Below are positions 31,101 through 43,724 of a stretch of DNA of 64,000 nt, in pieces. The position numbers and the translations under genes are program-made. Origin of the DNA: Serpula lacrymans var. lacrymans S7.9 (Eukaryota; Basidiomycota; Agaricomycetes; Boletales; Serpulaceae); assembly GCF_000218685.1 (NCBI RefSeq), contig NW_006763298.1, forward strand, positions 1,274,869-1,338,868, given 5' to 3'. Numbering within the stretch: position 1 is the first letter of the stretch; every line of letters begins with the position of its first letter. The notes beneath the pieces were generated by a model that had not been told where the DNA came from, searched no databases, and saw only the letters and a list, made by a program, of their open reading frames with translations.

Positions 31101-33195
31101 AAAGGTGGAGAAAGCGTACATCTACTCGGGTCAAGTGGTCTGAGGCCTGTCAACGGAGCGATGCTTATAGTCGGAAGGTTCAAAACGAACGCCTTACTCA
31201 GAGCACTGGGTATTCGCCTGAGAACAAACGCAAGGCAAGACCTACTGAATCGCATACTCCTGTGAGGAAACGCATGCGACAAAGACTGTCGGCTGAGTAC
31301 AAGCCGCCACGTACAGATGAAGATTTGGCAAAAAGATTTGAGAAGGTGTGTTTACACTGCAAAATTATTATTATTTGCTTTGTGGTGACCTCATCTTACT
31401 AGAATCACGAGGAACACGAAAGAAGGTGGGCTAGAGGCTCTTTCCTTCGTACACTACAAGGTCGTGTTGAGAGATTAGCGAGTGGTTGCGTGATGCACTC
31501 TCGGTGGAGCGCGTGGTTGTCATTGAACCCGGAGAACGATGGTACGGCAATCTGGTTGGAACAAAAGTTTAATGTGCCTGCCTCAGGACAGTGGAAGAAC
31601 GAGAGCATCTTCCAGATACCGATAAAGCTACCTTCGGTCAAGAACAGCGACTCGATATTCCCAGGATTAATTGTCTTCGAATGCACACCCCTGGAAGAAG
31701 TAAAGGATGACTTGGAAAGGTTCGTGATACACCTGTCTTGAATGTATATCTTCTGATACCCCTGCAGAAAATTTCGCATTTTAGAGGACTGCACCCGTCT
31801 GCGAGATGTAATACAGGCTCTCCCACCTAAGCGCCATTACATGCCCTCTCTTTTGACAATCTCGTGGTCAGAAAGCGAACAAAGCAATTCGTTGTCTGAT
31901 CTGGCAGAAATGGTCTGTTTTTTTACTCATAGCATGGCAAGTTCGTGCTCACTTACCGCCTAAAAGATTTCTACAATGCTACAAGAGGGGGTACTACATG
32001 CTCACTACAAACTGTCACTGTCGGCTGTTACCAAGGACCTGGACTCGAAGCTTGGCGAGGCAATAGGACTCCTTTCTCTAGACGTCTCCGGTAAATATGT
32101 GCTAGGGATGTCTTCTACAGGTCTGTGTGCCTCACTAGTTGGCGTATCAAGCTATTTAATGTAAACTCGAAACAGAGCTGTTCGCGTCACTGCAACTATC
32201 TCCGCAGAATTTTGCGCTCAAGTGGTTAGATCAGTGTCTCATCGATGAAGAATGTTTGTTTTGTACCTCTTTATCCTTCCTTTTCAGTCACTGATCAATA
32301 ATGTATATACAGTCAACTGGAACCTTCATGGACAGATGTTGGAAATGTTTGTCGATTATCTCAACCGTACCTCTCAAGCGCGATTAGACCTATCAGCGGA
32401 GGGTCCAAAGATTGATGGTTTACCTCCATTGAATTTACGACATATCAGCGATAGCAGGTAAGGCTTCCTTTCAACCTGACAACTTTCTAGTATATTCACG
32501 ATGGATTAGGCAAACGTTCGACTCTATTGAGGACTGGTTACAGCTTCCTCTGATTCGAGAGGTTGCGAATGAAATACTTGAAGACGTCAAATCGCATAGA
32601 GATATGGGTCGAGGTTAGTCACTGTTCAGGACAGCGATTGAAATACATTTTATATTATTTCCAGAATTTCCTTCGAGGAGTTTTATACCTCAACTCTGCG
32701 ATCTTGCCCAGGACCATGTCGGGCGCATGCTAAAAATTAAACCCACCGAGGTCCACTGCATTCAGAAGGCTCAATATGCGGCTGTTTTGGATGCTGTCAA
32801 GGAGTGGGGCCTATCATACGAGGAAAAACTTCATGCGATGTATACGATTCGACTGCGGCGATCACCCAAGAGGCGTTCATCCTTTGGTACAAGCATAGCA
32901 AGCAGGTTTGTTCGCTTGTCAACTACAACTAAAACTATCCTCTTACACGCTGGAACATAGATCGTCTACCCCTACGAAACGGAGACGTATATCTCTTTCT
33001 GAAGTGTCTACTATTGGTGATGACGATACTTTGGGGGTCAATGTCACCCCAAGCTACGCATCTCTCCCATTAAGTGCTGCCACCTCTCCTGCTCCCTCGG
33101 AGGATCTATCTACTCCAGTCACTGTTGCCATGTTACGCACATTGACGAAAAGCGTTAAAGCGAAGTATAGTGGCAGCCCATTGGCAAAAAATTAG
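28108..33195 (+). CDS. sac3: SAC3/GANP family mRNA export protein (TREX-2 scaffold)
   Basis: Thirteen exons join in phase to 1471 aa: 28108-28497, 28552-28731, 28797-28904, 28973-29210, 29265-31345, 31403-31719, 31768-31912, 31967-32120, 32176-32253, 32313-32457, 32510-32613, 32665-32905 and 32961-33195. The N-terminus is Gly/Arg-rich. The SAC3 domain shows VGTCMDMCARFERYRRE, IPGTKRVDHKRAVKMYER, LRPPKVLQRTLDYLF, FNFIRDRSRAVRNDFTMQ and HDRCARFHIL. The long exon 5 then carries FG-type repeats (IFGKP, SVFGN, IFGNPF), followed by a C-terminal region. In yeast and animals Sac3/GANP scaffolds TREX-2 at the nuclear pore and couples transcription to mRNA export. FG repeats fit pore binding. The gene looks intact. 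Confidence 0.92.
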
Positions 33196-33493
33196 ATCTA
33201 TTTGGCAGTTTCATGTGCTCATACCGATAACGTTGATTTCGACCCTTTCATACTTACATGACATTTGTCGTCACTTATCCATTTTGGTTTATTGTATGTT
33301 GCTATCTTGTGTGTTCGGAATAATGTATCCATACCAATCACTCTCATGATATTTATCTCTGCTGGACATCATCGCAGTTATCGTACAGTGCGTATCAGAA
33401 CGAAGAAACCAGGAGTCATGATCTACCATGTCGTGGGTCTATGGATATTTATGAATATCAGTGTATATCCCGATATGATACGAGCAAACCACT
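33196..33493. other. Convergent spacer between SAC3 and the OPT gene
   Basis: Short 3' flank shared by two converging genes. No feature is seen beyond AT-rich sequence. Confidence 0.5.
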
Positions 33494-36400
33494 TCACCCA
33501 AATGTTTGTCCGGGAGGGATTGTAAGCAAAGGCTCCGCCCGTCCATCAGCAGTGTTCAGAAACACTGTGTTACCCCACCATGTTTGAATACTATTCAAAC
33601 CTATGGTGCCATTGGCTGGGTATTGTAGGCAGAAGAAGATCAAGATGATGGAGACGGCTACCCCAGAATCCATGGCCGCTGAAAGGACATCTGATAGTGC
33701 AAGATAAATCTCAAACATGGCCGTAATTTGGAAAGACAATGCCATCACGCACAATTATATTTCGCCCACCATGAGAAATGTCTTCTTCTAATCACAAACT
33801 GGAAAATAAATCCCACTATTGCCCACGGGACATAGTTGAGAGCACTAGCAGGAGGGATTGCGCCGATACCGCTGAAGATAACCGGGAAGCTTATCGTAGT
33901 GATTTATCAAAAGCACAAAGGTTGGGATGGCAAACAAACGTACTTGACATAGCGGATGAAACCATTCGGCCACTTCAACGTGATTAGCCATGCTACCAAA
34001 GGGCATAAAGCTCCAATTAGGAAGAAGTAGACAAGAGCTACAGAAATTCATTCATCAAAACTACGGCAAGCGGCTGAAATGAGACGTGACAAACCATAGT
34101 AAACCTGCCCTTTGGAAAACTGCCTGGCCGGGCCGATAACACCCCAGATGATACTAGCCGTTCCGAATACCTCTGTACTTGGGCATATGAATCCATCTTT
34201 CTGAGTCGTGCTACACATATCTTCGATATTAGTGAACATCCATGCTTGGACTCCAAGCTGCACTGTCCCCGCTACCACAGAAGCAACGACTTGACTCCAG
34301 AACATGGGACGCGGTGGGATCTTCATGTAGTGTCCAAGTTTAAAATCAGAAGCAAAAGTGAGAGCTATATTGCCTGTGTCAATAAACGCAAAATTAAACG
34401 ATCATGGAGTGAGGTAACCTTGGGCCATGGTAATATAACCCCATGTCTTGAACATCATCATGGCGATAGGACGGCCAGGAAGTGCATACCCAACAATGAG
34501 TTCGGTGACAACACTAGGGATAGGACAGTTTGTCAGCCAATGCCAGACTCAGACAAGGTTTAAAGTTACTTCAGTCCGACTTGCTGGTTGGTGATTGCTT
34601 GTATCATTCCAATAGGAATGACATAGAAAAATGCTAACAAACCAGTCAATTCCAGGTAAAATTATAGTAAAGATAGAAAAGAAGATGCACCGATGATTAA
34701 TGACAAGACAAATGCCCACACCGGGAATTCCGTATGCCACTCCTCTATCGAAATCACTCCAATCGCGAACATTGATACTGGCGGACACATGTAGCATGAG
34801 AGTCAGAATAACGTAGTTCAAGCTATACTCACAGAAAATAATCATGTACCACCACTCGGGCACCTGCTTATATTTCGACATTAATCGAGCGTGGATATCT
34901 GGCTGTTCGTGCATTGAACGCCTGCTTTGAACCCATATTTGCTTTCGGAAGAATAAGAAAGCGTGCATGAGAGTCGCTGTGATAGACGCAAATGATAAGG
35001 CATAAGCCATTGCAAATGTTGTTCTGCGACAGGATTAATCATTCGCTTTCCAATTCAGAATAACAAGGCGGGCATACGATAAGAATAGCGGGCTGTACTC
35101 TTCGTAGGCAGTCATATTGAGCGATGCATCGGCATTGATGATTTGGGTGACGTTGTAAGCCGCACCCGTGTTGTCGTATGACCCACGGGAAGAAATTCTG
35201 AATTACCATTTCCCCCCGCATCTAGTCATGGGTATGTAGTAAAGAAAAAAAGGACGTACGGCATATACTTGCTCTCCCATGTGTTAGTATAATACAAGGC
35301 GGGGACAACGAGCCCTGTGAAACTATTCAATACGAATGGTCATATAAAGAGTGGAGGTAAACGCACAAAAGAAGAAGACAAAGCCAAATGCAACATTGGC
35401 TTCAGCCCACCATGGTGTAGCGAGGGGACTCCCGATGTACGTAATCTGTGACCAGTCGAACGTGATCAAGCTCATTCCCATTCCACTGACATAGCCAAAC
35501 ATCTGGTTCACGATAATATTGTCGGGAACTATCCAGCAGACCCACGAGAAGTAGGAAATAGCTTGGAAGAGGTACCCAGGCACAAAATACCATAATACAC
35601 CACACCCAAAGGCGTAGAAGAAAAATCGTTCGCGAGAGATACCGCCACGGTTACCCATTCCCGCGTATGTCTGCGCGTGCAAAGTGTTGAATAATGCACA
35701 TGTCACTAGGTTAGCAGGCCAAACTGTAGCACAGTCAGATGAGCTATCGAAAAAACATTATTTTCAAAAACGCACTCATAGACGGGGGCTGAACTAGGAA
35801 TCGCCGAAGAACACCCCCAATGGAAAAACCGATTAGCTGAGTCGACATCACAACCATCCACTGATCTACGGACGGGCATGGTCGGGTAAGGACACAAGAT
35901 GAAGTGAGAAAAAGAATTTCAATTTAAGCCGAAAGGTATAGAAGGAGAGAGATCCGAGGATAGGTCCGGGGTGCGCATGTCATGAGAAATAGATCGAAGC
36001 GTCATGACAGAGTGAGACCGTGTTACCAGCGATGATCGTGATGGAACGCATATACAATGAACGCTGTTAGGGCCAATCTCTACATCAACAATATGAGACC
36101 TACATCCAAAGTTATAGACTTGGTTGTAGTAGACGCGTTGGACAGCGACAATGTCTGTCTACATTCGGATAAAAGATTAGGACATTATAACGCCGGAAAA
36201 GTGCAAATTAAGGAAGTAAACAAATAAGAATAGTTAAGATAACAAAACCTCATGCTCCGATGGTGCGATAACTCCATGCGAGGACTAGGGAAAATCACTT
36301 ACCGCGTATGCCGAACCCGAGCCCACGGTAGCCATGATTGTCACGAGCACGTGCTCTTTGATCGTAAATGGTCCCGGGTTGAGAGGTACGCCAAAAATGC

Positions 36401-37055
36401 GCCAATTAGGTACAACCTGCGTTTATAGCATAGCCAAATTATCATTATGGGAGCATAAGCAAGGGTGGGGAAAAGGTTACTATCAATTAGCATAGCATAT
36501 TAATCAAGCCATGAAACGAACCTTTGCCCAAGCTCTTCCAACGGGAAAAGAGAGCAATTGCGCAACAATAGAGGAAATAGACACAGACGGGTACCGGAAG
36601 AAGAAGAACTGATTCAAGCCGGCTATTATGATCGCCCATGCAATACCTTGAAGGTAAATGCATATGAAAGAGTTCCAAAGCGAGCAAGCATATCCGATGA
36701 CTTACCCATAACCCATGTACGGATACTCGACACGGGAATATCAGGGTCATCCGTGTTTGCAACGGCAGACCGCACCTCGGGATATGGGGAGTCGTCCTCT
36801 GGCGGATACAACATCAGGGTTTAATGATACAGGATCGACGGCGAAGGTTAGAGAGTTACCCAGAACGCCAACGAGGGCACCCTCCCTGTCAATATTGGGG
36901 TCGTCGAAGTCGGAAATGGCCTCAATTATTGCTTCTGCAAGTTTACGTGTTAGGTTTGGTGATAGCCAAATGGCAGGCCACTTACCACCATTCTTTGCGA
37001 GACCAAGCTTCTCGAGGTCTGCAGGACTATAGCGTCCCTCTTCAGAATCTTGCAT
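33494..37055 (-). CDS. OPT family oligopeptide transporter
   Basis: Eighteen exons join in phase to 765 aa: 37055-36986, 36934-36860, 36798-36706, 36646-36522, 36416-36303, 36158-36104, 35865-35776, 35723-35367, 35314-35260, 35197-35078, 35023-34833, 34777-34691, 34633-34570, 34513-34419, 34373-34095, 34037-33944, 33889-33753 and 33690-33494. The start ATG at 37055 is chosen because the longer frame begins with TTG. Family motifs include [64 protein letters not shown] and FIGTIQTWWGN-like NSIQTWWGN. Many hydrophobic spans fit about 12-16 membrane helices. OPT proteins import tetra- and pentapeptides or related compounds with protons across the plasma membrane. No lesion is seen. Confidence 0.94.
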
Positions 37056-38838
37056 GCTATTTCCTATAGGCAAAGGATAGTCAATATAGTGAGGGAACGG
37101 GTGTTCGTTCTATCACATTCTGTGCGTGACTTTTGCCCTTCTTGTACTCGAACAAGTGCGGGTTCACAGGGGCCCGCACTGATAAGAATGTACCTCACGC
37201 CAAGGGAGTATTTTTTGACCGTAAGCTTCCAGGATAAGTGTAAGTGTAAGCATGAGATAAAAAAGGCTGGGAGATGAGAATATCTCCGAGACTGCTGTTA
37301 TCACCTATAAGCTGGCGTACCCGGCTCCTTTTGTTGATAAATAGATGCGTATAATCGTAGTATGTCCAGAAAAGAGGCATATATTTTTAGCAATCGAGTG
37401 GAAGGCAAGTGGGGCAGGTGGTAGCTTTGCTCTCTTTTAGACGTTGCGCGCGTACAGGAACCAGACGAATGATGAATTGGACCTATATCTTAGATATAGA
37501 TACATATCTCGATTATCTAGTGTTCGCTACCGTGTGACTGGCTATCATGTCAGCGCATCTTGTCCAGGGCACACAGTGGTACTTGATGATTATGTGTTCC
37601 GATAACTGCAAGATGCCTGAGTGCTGTCATACTGGATAGGAAGAGCCCAAACGTGGAGACAAAGATATAATCAGTATAAATACTCACATATAATGTTTCC
37701 CATACCTTTTGACTAGCTTGACTAGCGGGACCAGATTCGCATACGCTGGCACTTGCAAGTAACCTGCATTCTGGTGACAGAGTTAGTAGCCGAAAGTCAC
37801 GTCGTCACGTATGCTCCCACTCATACTAACTTTCGTCCCCCGCGGCAAACTAAGTTTGAAGTCGAACCCAAGAGTCCAACTTCCCATGTGCTTCGCAATT
37901 GCTCCAGCTCCAAGCCGAGTGGCCATCATTACTGTGATTTTAGCATCTACTCGTGACTTACGGTGGACTTTTTACGATGTAATTTTCCTTTATTTCATGT
38001 CTCAGGACCCTCAAAACACCCGCCCGGCCTTCAAAGTCTATTACCCGTAACTGGTTCGGCGTCGCACTGGCATGAGCCAGCAAGACCTAGTTTTATTTTT
38101 GTCCGGTCCGTAACTTAACATACACCAAGTATCAGCGAAACCTAGGACCACATACATGTGGCTATTACTAGCCAGATTTTCTGAATGTAACACTCTTATT
38201 CACATTTTTTTCTTCTTCATCAGCCTAGGATGGTGCCGCGGAAGCCAGTAATTTGCCATAAGCTATGATGTTGATCGATAACACTGTTCATTTGAGCGTG
38301 CTTACCCGTACCTGGCCTTATCTCACTTATCTTGGAAGGTTAGGTCTCCTTTTTATTGCACCTTCCGCCGTGATTAGGGTGACAAGCGTAAGAATACAAT
38401 TTCAGTACCACGCCCGCCGTCTGGGGAAAATGCTACTTGATATATTCTCCGTATACTTAACTATCGCACTTTGGGCATTGAGTGTTATCAGTGCGTACAG
38501 TCCGGCCGTTATCTGTGCCCAGACCTTTGGCCGACGATTATCTGAAAAGCTCTAATAAGCTACACGCCCAGAGGTTCGATTGTCAGCCACCCATAATCGC
38601 GTTAGAGTGCGGGCATCCCCGAATCTGCACGCTGGCGGCGAATGAATCTGACGAGGAGCGACTGAGAAGCCCACGCTTGTTTCCATAGTGTTCCACGCCT
38701 CCCATCCACATACTCTCTTGTGAATACTTCAGTCTGCTGGTGTAGATTACCTCTACGCTGCCTGTAACCTAATTTATTTCCGCGCAACCTGTGGTCTTCT
38801 ATTGCATCCTGCCAACCCCACCTCTTGTGTAATCTGTT
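37056..38838. other. No gene seen; promoter side of the OPT gene
   Basis: About 1.8 kb with only short unrelated ORFs. The proximal part is presumably the OPT promoter. The distal part may contain the unseen left end of the DNA transposon that follows. Confidence 0.45.
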
Positions 38839-41800
38839 ATGTCTTCACGCATCAAATTGCCTGAGTGTATGTTTTTTTTCCCTCGCTGCTAAATCTATTT
38901 TTATTATTATGCATTCTTAGTTATGACTAACATGTTTCTCTTAGATTTCATCTGTGATCCTCAATCCAGACGCTGGACTTGTCTTTGATGCTCTGATGCT
39001 GTTGTGCAACAAACTGCACGAAATGCGGCTGCTCATGAATTGACGAAGAAGCATCAGCGGGCTGTTGAGCGGTATATGCATCTGTTGAGTGAGGCTGATC
39101 AAATTGGTCAGATGCTACAAGATGCTGCATCTTCTGCAATCTACGATGTGTCCGATATGTCATTGCAGGGCCATCCTGCACTTGATGATCTGTTCACGCA
39201 GATCAGCCAACCACATCGACCCTCATCTCCCAGTTCCAGCCATCGCTCCTCCTCCATGGGATTCCTTTGAACAACAGGACAACAACTACAATGTAGAATC
39301 TTGGAGTGATCGTTAGGATTGTTTCCGTCAAGAGTTTGAAAGAGCATTGACTGCCTACGTTGAGGCATCAATAGACCCCCCTGATTCGGAGAGCTCTGAT
39401 GGGGGCAGCATCCTACTTGAAAATGCTCTCTCCACTGATAATCAAGAATCTTGTGAGTGCTATGAGAAAAAAAAAAAAGTTTAATCCCTTCTTTCTAGAT
39501 CAAATCGGATCTAGACAATCACGTCAAAGGCCACAAGTATACAAAGGTGCATGGAGTCCATGGCAGGATCGTTTAGTTAGTGTGTCAATACGTTGTATGT
39601 TAAGATACTGATGTTTGTTGTAGTCGTGTACATTGGATATTGTTGCAAACCTACCGCGTTCTGATTTCTCTGATAAAGACATAGAAGTTCTTTTATGGTT
39701 GTTACAAATAAATGGTGTTAGCAATGTTCCTTCTGTAGGTCAAATGAAGGCTCTTTCGAGGTATCTCAACGACGTGTGCAATGTAAAAATGCAAAGATAC
39801 ATGGGAGCTTTTGGACATGCATACTACACCGTGAAACTACACTCTCTGGTGTCAATGGTATGTGTTTGGTGCTCATGCTAGCCATGAAACAACTCATTAC
39901 TATTTCTAGGACTTGGCAAATCCACTCATACGAGAACATTTGGAGTTCTACCCAGAAGATGCAGGAACAAGACTATATGAAAGTCGACAGGCTAGCGCAT
40001 GGTTGCATCACGCAAATCCTCACAGGCTCACTCCAATGCACCGCAAAGGCCTGACTGACTACTATACATTTGAACCAACACTTCTGAAAGATGGTACAGT
40101 TTGTATGCCGCACCGATGGTACAAAAAATCAAGCATAATGTGGTTTTCTGCGTGGTGTATGGTTTCTGAGGCCAGAGCCAATCAAACTGGGTGGATCAGT
40201 AATCAAGGAGATCAAATTGATCTATCCGAAGTCGAACTCTCTATCTATGGTAAGGATCTCATTAGCAGCCTATACCTTGGTTCGGCCTATCCTTCTTTCA
40301 ACAACATTCATGGTAAGTCTTTATTATCATTATGAATTAATCCAGTGTTAACAATGCCAAGGCTATAGAAGATCTTGTGATGGCCCTATAGAGGAATGGC
40401 CCCTTAGCCTGCTAAACCCATGGCGTGCCAAGGCAAAAGGCTCACGAGTTGTTTCTTACCCTGTGTGGTTATACTGTGATGATACATCTGGTAACCGATC
40501 AAAGAAGTGGAACGAACATAACAGCTTTCTATTTGTTCCAGCAGGTCTTCCATGAGAGCACGCTCAACGTGAATGTAGTATTCACTCCCTTTGTACATCC
40601 AACAGTGCACCTCCGCTTGAAATGTTAGATGGGGTTATTCGGGAGTTCGAGTAAGTATGCTATCTTTGGTTTCTATAATCTAACTGTCCATACCATCAGA
40701 GAGTGTCAGGAAGCCGGCATATGGGCATATGATTGCATCCTCCACGAGGTTGTCCTTGTACTTGTTTTTATTCTCGCTTTGCTTGGGGATAATCCAATGC
40801 AGAGTGAATTTGCCTGCCATGCAGGTCTGAGATCACGCTTTTTTTGTCGATGTTGTTGGGCATCTGGCAATGCCAGCGGACATCAAGAACTAACAGGGTT
40901 TGTTAGCTGGGTAAAAAGCTTCATCATGGTTTGTTGTCCCTTACTCAGGCATTTCACGCAGACTAACAAACTGTTAGATTGGACACTCAAGAAACCCTTT
41001 AGAAACGCAAGCATCACCTTAAACTATCTTGGAAAACACTGCAAGGGGTTCCACAGGCCCGAAATCAAGGAATTCGCACATCAACAGGTGTGAAAGACAC
41101 ATTTCTTCACAATTTTATTGATAAATTACAACAGGCTAAGAAAAAGCTCAGAGGTTCAAACACTGACGATGCAACTCAGCAGATTTTGTCTCAAATGCCG
41201 ACAAATCCATACAATCCTATCTGGCATGTTAAAGGTAAGTGGCATCACTTTCGTGTCTTTATTGTCAGTACTAAAAAAACCTTGAGTCAGACCTGAACCC
41301 ACACAAAGCTACACCTGTTGAGGTTTTGCATGTTGTCTTATTAGGCTACAGCAAGTACTTCTGGCAAGATGCTATTAGCTGGCTATCAGATTCTGAAAAG
41401 GAGATACTCAAAGCTAGATTATCGAGTATTGATGTATCTGGTCTTGACCCCTCAGTGACAATGCTCCAAGGTCATACTCTGGTTCAGTACACTGGCTCCC
41501 TTGTAGGTGTGACAACACCAACAAGACACAGTCTTGGGGCACTGGAGCACAACAAAAACAACACTCAGAAGAAGAGGAAGAGGTGGGAGTGGTTACCCAT
41601 TTGGTAGGACCGAGTTAGTTGTTGGTAGACAACAGGAGGACTTGCTGAGTCCTTCCCCATGTATTGCTCCTGTATATATGCTAAAATACATGAGGTACTC
41701 TACAGTTGTAAATAAAGTTTAAAGTCCAATGTTTAGCATGTGACCGGTCACATGGTGAGTCTAGACACTGGTCAGGTGTTGTGTCACATGACTGGTCATG

Positions 41801-43147
41801 TGACTTGGAAAAATAAAAGTAAAAGTACGAAAAAGGTGAAGTGTAAGTAGGTACTGGTACGTCAATTGTAACAGTAGGGCGTGATTTCCGACTCATCAGC
41901 CAAGTTGCTATTTTCATGCTCTATGACTTGCTCCCACAAAGCATCCTAGAGGCTTGGGCAGCATTGTGTTTCCTGGTTCCCCTTGTATATCAGCCTGAAA
42001 TCGACAACCTAGAAGCCTATTTGGTGAGATTTAATTCTATTCGCACACATGCACATCTTAATGAGTTTCTAGGACCGTCTTTCAAATGCCATTCAATATT
42101 TTCTTATCTGTGTTGTAAAATGGACACCACGATGGTTCAATAAACCAAAGTTTCATATTTTACTACATATCATTCAGCACATCAGAGAGTACGGGCCTGC
42201 CATTACATTTGCCACGGAAGGATTCAAGTTGTTTAACAGTGTTATTTGGGGGTGGTGTATTAACTCAAATCATCAAGCTCTGTCTCATGACAGTGCTCAA
42301 TGCGCAATATCACTTGCTCGACTGCGACACCTTGTCTGTGGTGGTTACTTTGAGGCAGAGATTGAGGCTAGCAATGGTAGGATGAGTACTAAGTGGATTA
42401 GTGCCGGGGAACTTGCAGGAAGTATATTTAAAACATCACCTGTAGTTGCACATCATCTTGGGTTGAATACAAAGCAGTCTGCACCTCAGGGTAGGTTGTT
42501 CAGTTTTGTCTCGAGAAACTCATACTGACGCTGATATCAGGTCTTTGCACCTTGTCAAAGGAGCCACCGTGCATCTGGCAGAAAATGCAGGCATTAGTGA
42601 AGTTCAGGTCCCCATTTGGCCCAATGTACTACCAAAAATGTGCAACCGTGGTTATCCAAAATGGCAATGTGATCAAAGTAGGCCACCATGCTGCGTATAA
42701 GGATGAGAACAATATACACCATGTCTGTCAAGTTATCAAAATGCTTGTCCGTCAAGACAAAATGATGGACCAGCATGCAAAGGTTGTTTTTCTGCAGAGG
42801 CTAGATGTCGGTGATGTGGTCCTACCCTATCAGATGCTAAGTGTCAAGATGTCAATAGTTTATTATCTTGCACACCCACAGGATCTATCTTGTGGGATCA
42901 ACCTACAGTATAACTGTGCCTCCAATAGATGCACAGTTTCCGCTACTTGACCAAAATACCGAGAGAGAGAGAGAGGCTGCCTGAGGATTCCCCGGCTGTG
43001 CTCCATATCAATCCGGAGGATTTAATCCTCAATACTGCAAAAATGAGAGACGCAAAAATTATACAGGCCTTTGGATCTTTCATTCCCATCCTTGATGCTA
43101 ACAAGATCATCACTGATGCGTGTAGATTGGAGCTGATGTCTCATTGA
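38839..43147 (+). pseudogene. Degraded DNA-transposase-like gene (Plavaka/CACTA-like)
   Basis: A start MSSRIKLPE at 38839 with an intron to 38943 leads into a mutated frame (TGA near 38990, later frameshifts). Recognisable blocks follow: TLDIVANLPRSDFSDKDIEV, HLEFYPEDAGTRLYES, LSIYGKDLISSLYLGSAYPS, WLYCDDTSGNRSKKWNEHNS, LGDNPMQSEFACHAGLRSRF, LLGYSKYFWQDAISWLSD, GPAITFATEGFKLFNSVI and NPEDLILNTAKMRDAKIIQA. I recall this block order from a family expanded in Agaricomycete genomes, probably related to Plavaka/CACTA transposases. The superfamily name is from memory. A solo LTR interrupts it at 41508-41873, and removing one GTAGG rejoins the frame. Confidence 0.75.
41508..41873 (+). mobile_element. 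Solo LTR (366 bp) with 5-bp duplication GTAGG
   Basis: TGTGACAACACC to TTGTAACA, flanked by GTAGG at 41503-41507 and 41874-41878. It shares GTGGGAGTGGTTACCC and ACAACAGGAGGACTTGCTGAG with the LTR at 17802-18216, so it comes from a related gypsy family. It contains two GTCACATG-type inverted motifs near 41745-41805. The orientation is inferred from this similarity. Confidence 0.9.
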
Positions 43148-43724
43148 TTAAAGGTACTATCACACTCTATAAAGCGGTGGGGGACATACCAATATTCTCG
43201 CTTTTAGTGTGACAATGTGACATTATAGTAACATGACACCATGCATCAGCAGAATGCACATCATGCGCCAGCCCAACATCCATCATATAAGACATCCACA
43301 ACCCAATGACAATCCCCACCCATCCACACTCTTTTAACATTGCTATCATTTTTTAATTTAGACCCCCCCATCCTCAATGAACTTGAGCAGTGTCATGAAT
43401 CCATTTGATGGTGACACTCCGCCCTCATACGAGTCACATAATCGTTTTTATGCCCCTCAAGCTTTGCAGCTGCAGCAGCCAGTTCATTCCACCGTAATTC
43501 CATCCAATCCAAATCAATCAACAAACTCCATCTCTGGTGGACATGGAAATATCTGGAACGTAAACAACTTGGTGTATTCTGTGAGGTCAAATCACTTTAA
43601 GCGGGGACCTTGTACACATATGGCCATGAATAGGTCTATCAAATGTGCTGATCTTCCTAGTGATGGTGAGGACACAGAAGAACCAGGCTGGGGCACCCAC
43701 TTACCTGATGCACATGCTGGTCGC

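Noticed and set aside
37753..38560. Short ORFs in the OPT promoter side
   Set aside because: No motifs, no splice support, and composition like the surrounding spacer.
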